Made by a program: the position numbers and the translations under genes. Positions 44,744 to 54,178 of a DNA stretch of 64,000 nucleotides are shown here, one piece after another. The DNA comes from Paenibacillus polymyxa (GTDB taxonomy: Bacteria > Bacillota > Bacilli > Paenibacillales > Paenibacillaceae). How positions within the stretch are numbered: the stretch's first letter is position 1; every line of letters begins with the position of its first letter. Location of the stretch: NCBI RefSeq assembly GCF_018614975.1, contig NZ_JAGGNR010000040.1, positions 39,697 through 103,696 on the forward strand, read 5' to 3'. Below the pieces are notes generated by a model. The model saw only the letters and a program-made list of their open reading frames with translations, ran no database searches and was not told the origin of the DNA.

Positions 44744-46202
44744 GACGATTCCCCTCCTCTACGGATATTAAACGGTTAAAATCTACAGTAACTGCGGTAT
44801 GGTTATCCTGATTGACAATAGAAATTGTACCTTGCAATTCATCCACAATGGATTTGACGATACTTAAGCCAAGCCCTACGCTGCCCTCTTCTGAGTCCTT
44901 GGGATGAGCCAGATAGAAGGGTTCGAACAACTTGGAGAGCTGCTTGGCATCGATTGGATCACTTGCATTCTCCACGATAAATCGGATTTTCCCGTCCACA
45001 TGTAGTCCTTTCACCTTGATGTCCGAGAAGTCCAAACTGTATTTGATGGCATTATCCATCAGATTAATAAAGAGTTGGCGAATTCTGTCCTCCTGGGCGA
45101 GCAGGTATAATTCGTTTTCAATATCTACCTTTATGCTTTTTTTGTAACGTTGTGCACGGATCGACATGGATTCACAGACATCACGAAGCACGGCTCCGGC
45201 TTCAACGGTGTCCATTTCCTGGATCGTTGCATGACGGCGGGAGACTTCAAGTAGCTTGAGAACCATCTTATGCAGACGCTTGCTCTCCTCGATGATGTGG
45301 TTCATTCCCTTTTCAAAAAAGTTTCGATCCCGTTCTCCGTTGGCCTTAATTAACTCGGCATATCCTAAGATAGAGGTTAACGGCGTCTTGAGTTCGTGGG
45401 TAATATTATCAAAGAAAAGCTTTTCTTGCTGATGCAGCTCTTTGAGATGATCGCGATCCTTTTTGATAATGCTCATCTGCAGGTCAATCTGATTAATCAT
45501 GTCGTTAAAATTATCAGCGAGCCTGCCGATTTCATCCTTTCGTTTGAAACGAATGCGAACGTCCAGATTACCATTCTTCACCTCGGAAGAGGCTCGAGCA
45601 AGTTTGCCCAGTGGAAGGGTAATGTGTCTGGACAGGATGAAGGAGAACAAAAAGGTTACCGCAAAAATGGCTAGCGTAATGTAGAGCGTAGTATCCAGAA
45701 TCCGACTGCTTTGCTGATATAACAAGCTGAAATCTTTGTAAAAACGCAGAATCCCTACTTTGGACCCATCGATCACCACGGGGTATGAGAATAGAACAGA
45801 TGTCTTATCCTCGTTATAATTGATGTTATATGCGGTCTTGCCATGGATGGCCTCTTGCAAATCAGTTCTCTTCGGTTCTGCAAATAAAGACTTGTCCGTT
45901 GCATACAACAGCTCTCCGTTAACCGTGTATACACCGACACTATTCCCTGTGGCATAATTCAAGTTATTGCCCAATTCCTCAGCCATCTCTCCGAAATACA
46001 GTTCATTATTGGTAAAATGGTTAATCAGGAAGGTTTGACGTACATAAACGTTACTATTATTTTTAAGTCCAACGAGTTCTGTCGTAATCAAATTTTGATT
46101 GCTGGTGTGAATGATCTGCTTCACCGTTTGACTCAGCACGACAAAAGAAAAGGAAAAAATCAACAGGAATCCCACAAGAAATTTGATGCTGATTTTATGC
46201 AT
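44736..46202 (-). CDS. Sensor histidine kinase (OmpR-partner type)
   Basis: 488 residues from the ATG at 46202, one base after the response-regulator stop. Two membrane helices (FLVGFLLIFSFSFVVL and LYITLAIFAVTFLFSFIL) flank an external domain of about 150 residues. HAMP follows, then the H-box FFDNITHELKTPLTSILGYAE, N-box LFINLMDNAIKYSL and G-box EEGSVGLGLSIVKSIV. The ligand is unknown. Coupled to the regulator upstream and the lipoprotein downstream. Confidence 0.93.
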   Translation of the reverse strand: MHKISIKFLVGFLLIFSFSFVVLSQTVKQIIHTSNQNLITTELVGLKNNSNVYVRQTFLINHFTNNELYFGEMAEELGNNLNYATGNSVGVYTVNGELLYATDKSLFAEPKRTDLQEAIHGKTAYNINYNEDKTSVLFSYPVVIDGSKVGILRFYKDFSLLYQQSSRILDTTLYITLAIFAVTFLFSFILSRHITLPLGKLARASSEVKNGNLDVRIRFKRKDEIGRLADNFNDMINQIDLQMSIIKKDRDHLKELHQQEKLFFDNITHELKTPLTSILGYAELIKANGERDRNFFEKGMNHIIEESKRLHKMVLKLLEVSRRHATIQEMDTVEAGAVLRDVCESMSIRAQRYKKSIKVDIENELYLLAQEDRIRQLFINLMDNAIKYSLDFSDIKVKGLHVDGKIRFIVENASDPIDAKQLSKLFEPFYLAHPKDSEEGSVGLGLSIVKSIVDELQGTISIVNQDNHTAVTVDFNRLISVEEGNRHG

Positions 46203-46203
46203 G

Positions 46204-46902
46204 TTAATCACCCATTTTTTTGAACTTGTATCCGATTCCGAATATCGTTGCAATGTAGTCCGTTGCATCCAGTTTTTTGCGAAGTCGCTGGATATGTGTA
46301 TCCACAGTTCGAGTATCCCCTACAAAATGATAGCCCCATACAACATCAAGCAAGTCAGAGCGGGTAAAGGTTCTCCCCGGGTTCTTCACCAGAGTCATGA
46401 GCAAGTCATATTCCTTCGGCGTTAATTCAATCGGCTGACCTTTCTTGTTCACGACGCGTTCTTCGACATGAATCTCGATATTATGAAAACGAATGACTTC
46501 AGTATGTAGATCATGTTGATCCTTGAGACTGGATTGCTCCAATCGACGAAGAATCGTCCGAATGCGAGCGATCACCTCACGAAGATCGAAAGGCTTGGTG
46601 ATGTAATCATCGGCGCCGAATTCAAGGCCCAATACCTTGTCGGTAATGTCTGATTTGGCGGTAATCATGAAGATCGGGATGTTGTACTTTGACGTAACCT
46701 TTTTGCATATATCCAGTCCGCTCTGATCAGGAAGCATCCAGTCCAGAAGTAACAGATCAGGTTGAAACAACTCTATCTCACGCATACCAGCTGCTCCACT
46801 TGAAGCAATACGTGTTTGAAAACCCTCCATGGAGAGCCCGTATGAAAGCAAATCCGCAATCGGCGCATCGTCTTCAATGATTAAAATTTTGGCATTATTC
46901 AT
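46204..46902 (-). CDS. OmpR-family response regulator
   Basis: 232 residues. Receiver domain with phospho-Asp in PDLLLLDWMLPDQSG, switch Lys in DDYITKPFDLREVIA, and a C-terminal winged helix (LTPKEYDLLMTLVKNPGRTFTRSDLLDVVWGYHFVGDTRTVDTHIQRLRKKL). First gene of the regulator-kinase-lipoprotein operon. Confidence 0.95.
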   Translation of the reverse strand: MNNAKILIIEDDAPIADLLSYGLSMEGFQTRIASSGAAGMREIELFQPDLLLLDWMLPDQSGLDICKKVTSKYNIPIFMITAKSDITDKVLGLEFGADDYITKPFDLREVIARIRTILRRLEQSSLKDQHDLHTEVIRFHNIEIHVEERVVNKKGQPIELTPKEYDLLMTLVKNPGRTFTRSDLLDVVWGYHFVGDTRTVDTHIQRLRKKLDATDYIATIFGIGYKFKKMGD

Positions 46903-47022
46903 TCTAGTCCTCTTCTCATATAATTAACTTATGTCTCTTCCATCGATGACATTGTTTCTTATGTTAACGATTTGCAGAGAAATAATCAATTTCATTGTTT
47001 ATCCATAATCCATTAATAGAAC

Positions 47023-47048
47023 GAAAGAGCCGCTATATTAGCGACTCT
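47023..47048 (-). terminator. Terminator-like hairpin after the ABC permease
   Basis: AGAGCCGCT, ATATT, AGCGACTCT; the C/A mismatch becomes G-U in minus-strand RNA. The T-run is short (TTT), so termination may be partial. Same core as several other terminators. Confidence 0.65.
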
Positions 47049-47052
47049 CCTC

Positions 47053-49707
47053 TTAATTTTCCTTTCTTAATGAATCCACGATCGTTGACTTGGTTATTCT
47101 ATACAGCGGCCATGCTGTCGCGATAAGGGCTGTAACCACTGCACCTGAAGCAGCAATCCCCACACTGAGCCAAGGCAAAGACCATTCGATATCAAGCATA
47201 CCCCGCAAAAGGTAATGGACGCCGAAGCTTAAACCTGTTCCGATGATGCTTCCATAGATCGCTGCATAGACTCCATAAAATATGCCTTCCAGCAGAATCA
47301 TTTTGTTGACTTCTCTCTGTGTCATACCGATCGCTTTCAGTACAGCAAACTCTTTGGTACGTAGTATGAGATTGGTACTGACTGTATTCAGGATGTTGAG
47401 GAAGGCAATGAGAACAATGATTCCAACGAACCCGTAGAAAAAGATCTTCGCTGTGATAGCATCATTTTGAGCTTGTTCAAGTTCTGCAACTCGATTCGTA
47501 TAATTGAACCCGGCATCTTTCTGAGTCAAAGACTTAAGGTAGTCCGTAATCGGTTTATTAGACAGATCGGAATGGGCAAGTATGAATATCCGCGAATACG
47601 TGTCATCTCCAGTTAAGTTCATTATGACTTTAGGTGTTGTCAGGTAAGTAATACCTGCACTCTCGTTATATTCGTTCGTTAAAGGTCCCTGATCCGCAAT
47701 ACCAAGAACTTTTACATTCTGATACGCTTCTCCCCTCCCTCTATTCGAACGAATTTGAATATAATCGCCAACTTTAAATTGAGTCTGATCGATGATAAGT
47801 TGTTTTCCGTTCTCCGTTATCATACTTAATTTCTGAATCAGAATGACTCCATTCTCACGATCCATGATTTCCTTATCCACTGTTCCTGTCACCAGCTTGG
47901 CATTGAGCATCTTCAAGGCATGTTCACCGTAAGACTGAAGGTAATTATTATCTGTGCGATACCCTTGCCCTTCATCCACTTGGTACATTCCCTTGGTCAG
48001 CTCGTAGTACTTCGGATTGATTTTATTCTTGGGAATGATCGCTGTCATCTGATGATTGTAGAATGGATAAGCCTGGTCTACTGCATCCAGCTTGACCAGA
48101 TCCGTATACACCGAGTCATCAATTCGCCGGGAAGAACCATCGTACTGTAATGAATAGGAATAATCGATTCCGGAATGTGTCGTTAGCGTCAGCAACCCAA
48201 TGAGGCCGTTGAAGACGATAAATAAAACCATGCTAATGATCATTGAGAAAGCCGTGATGCGAAACCGCTTTTTATTACGTTTAATGTTGCGAATAGCAAA
48301 TTGACCCTCTATCCCGAAAATCCGTTTGATGATCAGCGACTTGGCAATATTGTTTACCTGCTCGACTTTTGTAACTCCCGTACTCGTTATTGCCTCAAGT
48401 GGAGATGTCTTGGCTGCTGATCTGGCGGGACCAATAGCAGACAGGAATACGGTTAACAATCCCAACACACCTGCACCAGCTAGTATCGGAAGCGATATCA
48501 CCATCTGCATATCATTCAAAAAACCGAGTGTTAGCAAGCTGATATTATAGAACAAAAGCTTCATTAAGATGGTTCCAGTAAATAAGCCAATGGGAATACC
48601 TATCAAGCTCAGAAGAGCAGCTTCTTTGACCACAATATGACGTATTTGAGCTGGTGTAGCACCTATGCAACGAAGCATTCCGAACTGTGAAGTCCGCTCC
48701 AAAACTGAAATATGGAAGGCATTATAGATCACAGCACTTGTACAGCCAATAATAATAAGGATTACCGCAATGAAGGCGAGTATAATACTCTGATTTACAC
48801 CTTCATGCGTACTTTTTCCATATAATTCAAGCAGTTCATTGTTATACTCCACTCGCATATTCTTGATATAATTCTCACGACTTAGCTGCTGAGCAGACCC
48901 TTGATCCATATCATTCATTTGTAATGAGGAAATGATATTTTTTGTTTTCTCCTTCATGTGATCCATCGATTTCATTTTAAGGTAGATAAAATACGTTTGA
49001 TCTGGATCTATCTTTTGATGGTTAACATACGTAATGGCTTGGAAAATGAATCTGGAAGACCATGAACTGTTGTTAAACGGTTTGGTGAAACCAACGATGG
49101 TGAATTGCCTCTGGAACTGTGGATGAAAGCCCTCATCCAGATCCCAGCCAAAATCGCCAAGTCCGCTAATGGGTTTGAGTTCTCCCGTCGAGGCAATAAC
49201 CCGACTTCCCACGTTTATAGTCATGTGCTCGCCAAGTGTGGGCTTGCTCTTAAAGTAACTCAAACTCTCCGCTGAAAGAATTATTTCATTCGGATTCTGA
49301 GGCAGCCTTCCTGAATCCAGCTGAACTTGGAGCTTGTTCATTGCGTCAGGATCGTACCCCTTAATATTCAGGTAGCGGTAGGGAGCCGCATTCGGATTTT
49401 CACGTTTTTCTTTAGAGCTAGTATTGCTAATAACCGCATATCCGATACGATTAACGGTCCCCGCACTCTCTACGGTTGCCTGATTGACGATTTTGGAGAC
49501 GAAATCACCTGGGACTCCGTTAAACGAAACGTGGTAATCACCAAAATCATGAGTTGCCTGCCGAATCAGCTTATCTCGATAACTAAGACCGATGGTTCCT
49601 ATGGCTGTAATCAGAGTTACCGATAAAATAATGCCTATGATGACAAGCAAGGATCTTTTCTTCTGCCCCAATAAATATCTCTCTGTCAGACCGGTGTAGT
49701 TATTCAA
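47053..49707 (-). CDS. ABC transporter permease, MacB/FtsX family
   Basis: 884 residues. An N-terminal helix (SLLVIIGIILSVTLITAIGTIGLSY), a large external domain, a first FtsX core (about 310-440: ILAFIAVILIIIGCTSAVIYNAFHISVLERTSQFGMLRCIGATPAQIR), a second external domain, and a last FtsX core (IVLIAFLNILNTVSTNLILRTKEFAVLKAIGMTQREVNKMILLEGIFYG). This ten-helix layout is common in Gram-positive exporters of lipoproteins, peptides or antibiotics. It overlaps the ATPase by 8 bp. Flanked by two two-component systems, suggesting envelope-stress or peptide response. Confidence 0.92.
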   Translation of the reverse strand: MNNYTGLTERYLLGQKKRSLLVIIGIILSVTLITAIGTIGLSYRDKLIRQATHDFGDYHVSFNGVPGDFVSKIVNQATVESAGTVNRIGYAVISNTSSKEKRENPNAAPYRYLNIKGYDPDAMNKLQVQLDSGRLPQNPNEIILSAESLSYFKSKPTLGEHMTINVGSRVIASTGELKPISGLGDFGWDLDEGFHPQFQRQFTIVGFTKPFNNSSWSSRFIFQAITYVNHQKIDPDQTYFIYLKMKSMDHMKEKTKNIISSLQMNDMDQGSAQQLSRENYIKNMRVEYNNELLELYGKSTHEGVNQSIILAFIAVILIIIGCTSAVIYNAFHISVLERTSQFGMLRCIGATPAQIRHIVVKEAALLSLIGIPIGLFTGTILMKLLFYNISLLTLGFLNDMQMVISLPILAGAGVLGLLTVFLSAIGPARSAAKTSPLEAITSTGVTKVEQVNNIAKSLIIKRIFGIEGQFAIRNIKRNKKRFRITAFSMIISMVLFIVFNGLIGLLTLTTHSGIDYSYSLQYDGSSRRIDDSVYTDLVKLDAVDQAYPFYNHQMTAIIPKNKINPKYYELTKGMYQVDEGQGYRTDNNYLQSYGEHALKMLNAKLVTGTVDKEIMDRENGVILIQKLSMITENGKQLIIDQTQFKVGDYIQIRSNRGRGEAYQNVKVLGIADQGPLTNEYNESAGITYLTTPKVIMNLTGDDTYSRIFILAHSDLSNKPITDYLKSLTQKDAGFNYTNRVAELEQAQNDAITAKIFFYGFVGIIVLIAFLNILNTVSTNLILRTKEFAVLKAIGMTQREVNKMILLEGIFYGVYAAIYGSIIGTGLSFGVHYLLRGMLDIEWSLPWLSVGIAASGAVVTALIATAWPLYRITKSTIVDSLRKEN

Positions 49708-50389
49708 TGAAATTCACCCCGTTTTGTTGCCATAGCGCACCATCTTTAATACTCAACACTCGATCTGCCTTTTGAGCTATATTCAGGTCATGCGTGATCA
49801 TAATCAGGGTTTGATTATATTTTTTGACGGAGAAGGTAAGTAGATCAACGATTTCTTTACTGTGTTGACTGTCCAGGTTACCCGTGGGTTCGTCTGCCAA
49901 GATAATGGATGGTTTGTTGATTAGAGCCCGTCCAATGGCTGTTCGTTGTTGCTGGCCGCCTGATAATTGGGAAGGAAGATGTTTTCTGCGATCACTCAGT
50001 CCCAATACATCCAATAACTCTTCAATGTAACTTTTATCCACTTTTTTGTTCTCTAACAGCATGGGTAGCGTTATATTTTCTTCCGTGGTCAACACTGGAA
50101 TAAGATTATAGGATTGAAATATGAAACCGATTTTGCGTCTGCGGAATAGGGCGAGTTCAAGTTCGCTCTGTGAATACAGATCGGTATTATCAATGATAAC
50201 CTGGCCTTGCGTCGGCTCATCCACGCCCCCGAGCAGATGTAATAACGAGCTCTTCCCTGATCCGCTCGCACCGACAATAGCGACAAATTCCCCTTGATTA
50301 ACAGAAAGATTAACCTCTTTGAGCGCATCCACTTTTGTCTCAGCGTTTCCGTATGTCTTACATAAATTAATGGTCTTCAAAATTTCCAC
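49700..50389 (-). CDS. ABC transporter ATPase, MacB/LolD type
   Basis: 229 residues. Walker A GASGSGKSSLLHLLGG, Q-loop FQSYNLIPVLTTEEN, signature LSGGQQQR, Walker B IILADEPTGNLD, switch His in ITHDLNIAQ. Drives the FtsX-type permease that overlaps it. Starts 80 bp after the kinase of the upstream two-component system, and may share its transcript. Confidence 0.95.
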   Translation of the reverse strand: MEILKTINLCKTYGNAETKVDALKEVNLSVNQGEFVAIVGASGSGKSSLLHLLGGVDEPTQGQVIIDNTDLYSQSELELALFRRRKIGFIFQSYNLIPVLTTEENITLPMLLENKKVDKSYIEELLDVLGLSDRRKHLPSQLSGGQQQRTAIGRALINKPSIILADEPTGNLDSQHSKEIVDLLTFSVKKYNQTLIMITHDLNIAQKADRVLSIKDGALWQQNGVNFIE

Positions 50390-50469
50390 CTGTATACCTC
50401 CATCTGTTGGTCAACTGTTTACTCTATTGAGTATAGAAGGTCTACCTTACGATAAAGTGAAGAAGAAGC

Positions 50470-51744
50470 TTACGTTTTCGTAAGCTTCCCTTCTTCACTC
50501 CATTCATTCCGTTTAAAGAACGAGATCCTGAATTCAGAACCTTTCCCGTATATGCTTTCAGCCGTAATCATTCCATCCTGTCCTTCAATAATGGATTTGG
50601 TCAAAGATAGGCCTATACCAATACCTTCAGGTTTGGAATGACTTTTACCCCGGTAGAATCGTTTGAAAATATGTGGTATATCCTCTGGCCGAATACCTTC
50701 GCCATGGTCTCGAACCATGATCGTATGAAATAGATTGCTCTCTTCCAATGAAATCTCAATTCTGCCCTCTTCCGGGCTATATTCAATTGCATTTTTAATG
50801 ACATTCATCAAGGCTTCCTTGAACCATTCTTCATCCGCCAGGATAGCCATTTGCTCGCCGCCCACGATTGTAATGACTTGTTTCTTCGGTTCAGTGATGG
50901 GTCGTAACGCATGTACGACATTGTCTATTGTCTCTCTGACCTGAAAACGGTCACGACGGAACTGAATACCGCCAGCCTCAACACGTGCCATCTTCAGCAG
51001 ATTAACGATGAGCCAATCCATTCGGTCAAGCTGCTTGCGGCTTCGTGTCAGGAATGCTGTTTTCATCTCTTCTTTCATTCTATGATCACGAAGCAGATTT
51101 TCATTAAACAAAATCAGCGATGAAAGTGGAGTTTTGAGCTGGTGTGAGATATCAGATAACAGGTTGCGCAAGAACTTCTTCTCCTGATGCAGTTGCTCCA
51201 GACTATTGGTTAATCTTCCTGCCATGGCGTTAAAACTTCGACCAAGCAGGCCAAAATCTCCTTCCATATTCTCCGGCAAGGTGCCCGCAAACTGACGCTC
51301 CACCACCTGCTCGGCCGCATATGAAATGGCTCTGATTTTGGAAAATATTTTGCGATACTCCCACATGATCAATACTAAGATTGGAATAACGAAGATCAGC
51401 ACCTGGGCGGCAGTTTTAATCGGTAACAAGGTACCGGCTAAGACCGGTTGTTCATGAACGGACAGGTTCGTTGTATATCCATATTGGGAAAGAATCCGCT
51501 TACCTTCTATGATGGCCTTCGTTTGTGCTCCTTGAGTAATATCATGAATAATTTCATTTTCACTTTCAGGATACTTTAATAACAGATGCCCCACCATAGA
51601 TGCATTTTGATCCACGATGGCCAGATTAATACGTCCGACTTGCGTGGATATATACATGAACATCAGTAGTGACAGCAGTATCTGTACTATAATAACTTTG
51701 ACGGTAATGGACTTCCATTCCGGATTTCGTATCACATGCATCAT
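50470..51744 (-). CDS. Sensor histidine kinase
   Basis: 424 residues from ATG at 51744, one base past the response-regulator stop and seven after GAGGGG. An N-terminal helix (VIIVQILLSLLMFMYIS), an external domain of about 100 residues, a second helix (AAQVLIFVIPILVLIMW), HAMP, H-box LLSDISHQLKTPLSSLILFNE, N-box ALMNVIKNAIEYS and G-box GIGIGLSLTKSIIEGQDG. Its ABC neighbour downstream is a likely target. Confidence 0.93.
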   Translation of the reverse strand: MMHVIRNPEWKSITVKVIIVQILLSLLMFMYISTQVGRINLAIVDQNASMVGHLLLKYPESENEIIHDITQGAQTKAIIEGKRILSQYGYTTNLSVHEQPVLAGTLLPIKTAAQVLIFVIPILVLIMWEYRKIFSKIRAISYAAEQVVERQFAGTLPENMEGDFGLLGRSFNAMAGRLTNSLEQLHQEKKFLRNLLSDISHQLKTPLSSLILFNENLLRDHRMKEEMKTAFLTRSRKQLDRMDWLIVNLLKMARVEAGGIQFRRDRFQVRETIDNVVHALRPITEPKKQVITIVGGEQMAILADEEWFKEALMNVIKNAIEYSPEEGRIEISLEESNLFHTIMVRDHGEGIRPEDIPHIFKRFYRGKSHSKPEGIGIGLSLTKSIIEGQDGMITAESIYGKGSEFRISFFKRNEWSEEGKLTKT

Positions 51745-51745
51745 G

Positions 51746-52441
51746 TCATTTCCCCTCAACGTTTGCATTCCATTTGTAGCCGACTCCGCGAACAGTCACA
51801 ATGTACTCTGGGGTTGCAGGTATGATTTCCATCTTCTCTCTAAGCCTTCGTATATGAACGGAAAGAGTGTTATCATCGACAAACTCACCTGACATATCCC
51901 ATAGATGGCTTAGAATCGAACCTCTTCTGCAGATCTGTTTGGGATGAGTAATTAACATAAGCAAGAGCCGATATTCAAGCGCAGTTAGTGTAATCTCTAC
52001 ATTATTTTTGAATACGGTCCCTTCCAACATACGCACTTGAATGTCACCAGAGTACCATATATTCACTTCCTGCTGACTCCGTGGGTTCCGTCTTAGAACG
52101 GCTTTAATTCGTGAAAGCAGCTCTTTGGTGCGCACAGGTTTCGTAACATAGTCATCAGCCCCTATCTCAAGTCCTGCAACGACGTTGGCTTCTTCATCCA
52201 AAGCCGTCAGGAATATGATGGGTACTTGTGAGGTTTCTCTTATCTCACGACACAACTGATATCCTGACCCATCCGGCAAATTAACATCCAGCAATATGAG
52301 ATCAATCGCTTCATTATGCAGAGCATGCCTGGCTTCTGCCAGGCTTCCTGCGTGACTAACTTCATAGCCTTCACTGGAAAGAGTGTACTCTATGCCAAAT
52401 ACTAAATTTTCATCGTCTTCTACGAGTAATAATCGATTCAT
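51746..52441 (-). CDS. OmpR-family response regulator
   Basis: 231 residues. Phospho-Asp in DLILLDVNLPDGSG, DDYVTKPVRTKELLSR, then a winged helix (LTALEYRLLLMLITHPKQICRRGSILSHLWDMSGEFVDDNTLSVHIRRLREKM). First gene of the regulator-kinase unit preceding the FtsX-type transporter. Confidence 0.95.
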   Translation of the reverse strand: MNRLLLVEDDENLVFGIEYTLSSEGYEVSHAGSLAEARHALHNEAIDLILLDVNLPDGSGYQLCREIRETSQVPIIFLTALDEEANVVAGLEIGADDYVTKPVRTKELLSRIKAVLRRNPRSQQEVNIWYSGDIQVRMLEGTVFKNNVEITLTALEYRLLLMLITHPKQICRRGSILSHLWDMSGEFVDDNTLSVHIRRLREKMEIIPATPEYIVTVRGVGYKWNANVEGK

Positions 52442-52866
52442 TCTAACACCTCAACTCAACTTGTACTTTTAATATGGTAAACTAACATGATTCTGATCTA
52501 GTATACAGTATAAACGCACCCTGCTGATTACTCCGCTCAACACCTGCTTGTTACAGTTCTCTCGACGATAGAATGAAGTCAGTAATTATAAGGGGATCTG
52601 ACGGTGTTAACCACAAAAACACCCCTTAAATTCATTGGCTAAACTGGAAGTTTACCAACGGCTTTTCTAAGGGGCATTTAGCGATACTATTCTCACACTA
52701 ATGGATTATAATGAAGAACATTATGCATCTTCCATCCATCGCTTAATGTACTTCGACCGGGGTCGTCATTCAGCTTACTCGTTGTAATTGCCCGAACTGT
52801 TCGGTTTGATAAAAGGCTTGCATTAAAAAGCCGATCCAATAAAGGATCAGCTTATGTTGTAACTTT
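52442..52866. other. 425-bp intergenic region with competing hairpins
   Basis: No gene seen. The left end has the regulator's promoter (TATACT near 52500 on the minus strand). On the plus strand, TAAGGGG at 52589-52595 and again at 52668-52674 can each pair with the single CCCCTTA at 52622-52628. The second pairing encloses a strong stem, TAAACT-GGA-AGTTTA flanked by TTGG/CCAA (52635-52658). This resembles a small structured RNA or attenuator of unknown role. The right end holds the terminator at 52825. Confidence 0.5.
52825..52853 (-). terminator. Terminator of the 64-residue protein gene
   Basis: Minus-strand AAGCTGATCC/GGATCGGCTT with a G-U pair, then TTTTT, 13 bp past the stop. Confidence 0.8.
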
Positions 52867-53061
52867 TTAGACTTCGCCGCGTCTGTTCTCAACCGATTTC
52901 ATACGGTTTTGATCATCTGGTACCCGGTCAACACTGAACTCTTGACCAGCTTCAACCTCACCATGACCTGAAATATTTCGGGAAAAATTAGTGAACTGCC
53001 TTTTTTGCTCATCCAGCTCGTGTTTTTGCTTCAAAAGCTCTTGCGGGTCCTGCTTTGTCAC
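52867..53061 (-). CDS. Small hydrophilic protein
   Basis: 64 residues, function not recognised. Highly charged and probably disordered or coiled-coil at its N-terminus (DPQELLKQKHELDEQKRQFTNFSRNISGHGEVEAGQEFSVDRVPDD). The GTG start at 53061 is eight bases after GGGAGG, and a terminator follows, so it looks like a real single-gene unit. Confidence 0.7.
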   Translation of the reverse strand: MTKQDPQELLKQKHELDEQKRQFTNFSRNISGHGEVEAGQEFSVDRVPDDQNRMKSVENRRGEV

Positions 53062-53169
53062 TATGCTAACCTCCCATAGAAATCATGCTATTTATTCACA
53101 CTACAGAAGTTTTCCATAAGAGAGTGGTTCTTATGCATGAAGTACAACAAATTACTATTAAACAAGGTA

Positions 53170-53213
53170 AAAAAACGCACTGACAAGAGTGTTCCTCCTG
53201 CCAGCGCACTTTT
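53170..53213 (-). terminator. Terminator of the YitT-family gene
   Basis: A long stem (GCACTGACAAGAG against CTCCTGCCAGCGC) with three A/C mismatches on the plus strand that become G-U pairs in the minus-strand RNA, ending in a T-run. Confidence 0.75.
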
Positions 53214-53215
53214 TG

Positions 53216-54088
53216 TTAATGAATATCTTTCTTTTTGAAATTGCCGCCTCTCACTTCAGCTACATCGTATACAACTACAAAAGCAGCCGGGTCAATTTCA
53301 TGAATGATATCTTTAATTTTACTCTCTTCCATTCGGTTGATGACACAAGTGATTTCCTTGAATTGCTCATTAGAGTAGCCACCGTATGCATCGGTATACG
53401 TTGCTCCACGACCTAATCGGTCACGAATGGTTTCAACCATGATTTCTGGTTGATTCGTAATAATTTTAAACGTTTTGGAGCCGCTCAAGCCCTCTTCAAC
53501 AATATGTATTACTTTGGAAGCAATGAAATACGCAAGTCCTGACAAGATCGCACCTTGAAGACCAAATACGGTAGAAACGACAATAAAGACAAACATGTTA
53601 AGGAACAGAATGAGATCACTGGTTCCAAAAGGTACTTTGCGCGATAGGAGTACAGCCAACATATCTATACCATCCAATGCGCCGCCATTACGCAGTGCAA
53701 GTCCCATACCAAAACCGATGATAATCCCGCCAACAACCGTAACGAGCAAGGTATCACCTTCAATAATCGTTGGTACATGGTGCATCAGACTGGTGCTGAT
53801 TGCGAGTGAAGCAATACCGAGGATCGAATATAACGCAAAGCTTTTTCCGATTTGCTTATACCCGAGCCACACAAATGGAATGTTAATAATCCCGATGAGC
53901 ATCCCCAGTGGTAATCCGAACAGCTGTGATCCTACGATACTCAGACCTGTGACACCACCATCTGAGACATTATTCGGGATCAATATGGCTTCGAGACCAT
54001 ATCCCGTTATAAATCCCCCAATGATAATCAATAATACTTTGGAGAGGATCTTTAACTTGTTTGACTTTTGTTTTCTGTTTTGATGCAT
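53216..54088 (-). CDS. YitT-family membrane protein (DUF161/DUF2179)
   Basis: 290 residues. About five or six N-terminal helices with family motifs GYGLEAILIPNNVSDGGVTGLSIVGSQLFGLPLG and IIIGFGMGLALRNGGALDGIDMLAVLLSRK. The soluble C-terminal DUF2179 domain (ETIRDRLGRGATYTDAYGGYSNEQFKEITCVINRMEESKIKDIIHEID) is complete. Role unknown in general. ATG at 54088 follows AAGGGGG. Confidence 0.93.
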   Translation of the reverse strand: MHQNRKQKSNKLKILSKVLLIIIGGFITGYGLEAILIPNNVSDGGVTGLSIVGSQLFGLPLGMLIGIINIPFVWLGYKQIGKSFALYSILGIASLAISTSLMHHVPTIIEGDTLLVTVVGGIIIGFGMGLALRNGGALDGIDMLAVLLSRKVPFGTSDLILFLNMFVFIVVSTVFGLQGAILSGLAYFIASKVIHIVEEGLSGSKTFKIITNQPEIMVETIRDRLGRGATYTDAYGGYSNEQFKEITCVINRMEESKIKDIIHEIDPAAFVVVYDVAEVRGGNFKKKDIH

Positions 54089-54178
54089 TGCATTTCCCCC
54101 TTGATGAACAACCGATAAAAAACAGTCTATAATAAAAATCACTGTTTTGGCAATAGATCGTCATTTGTGTGAGTTACT

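Noticed and set aside
53216..53416. Plus-strand ORF over the 3' end of the YitT gene
   Set aside because: Antisense shadow of a conserved DUF2179 domain.
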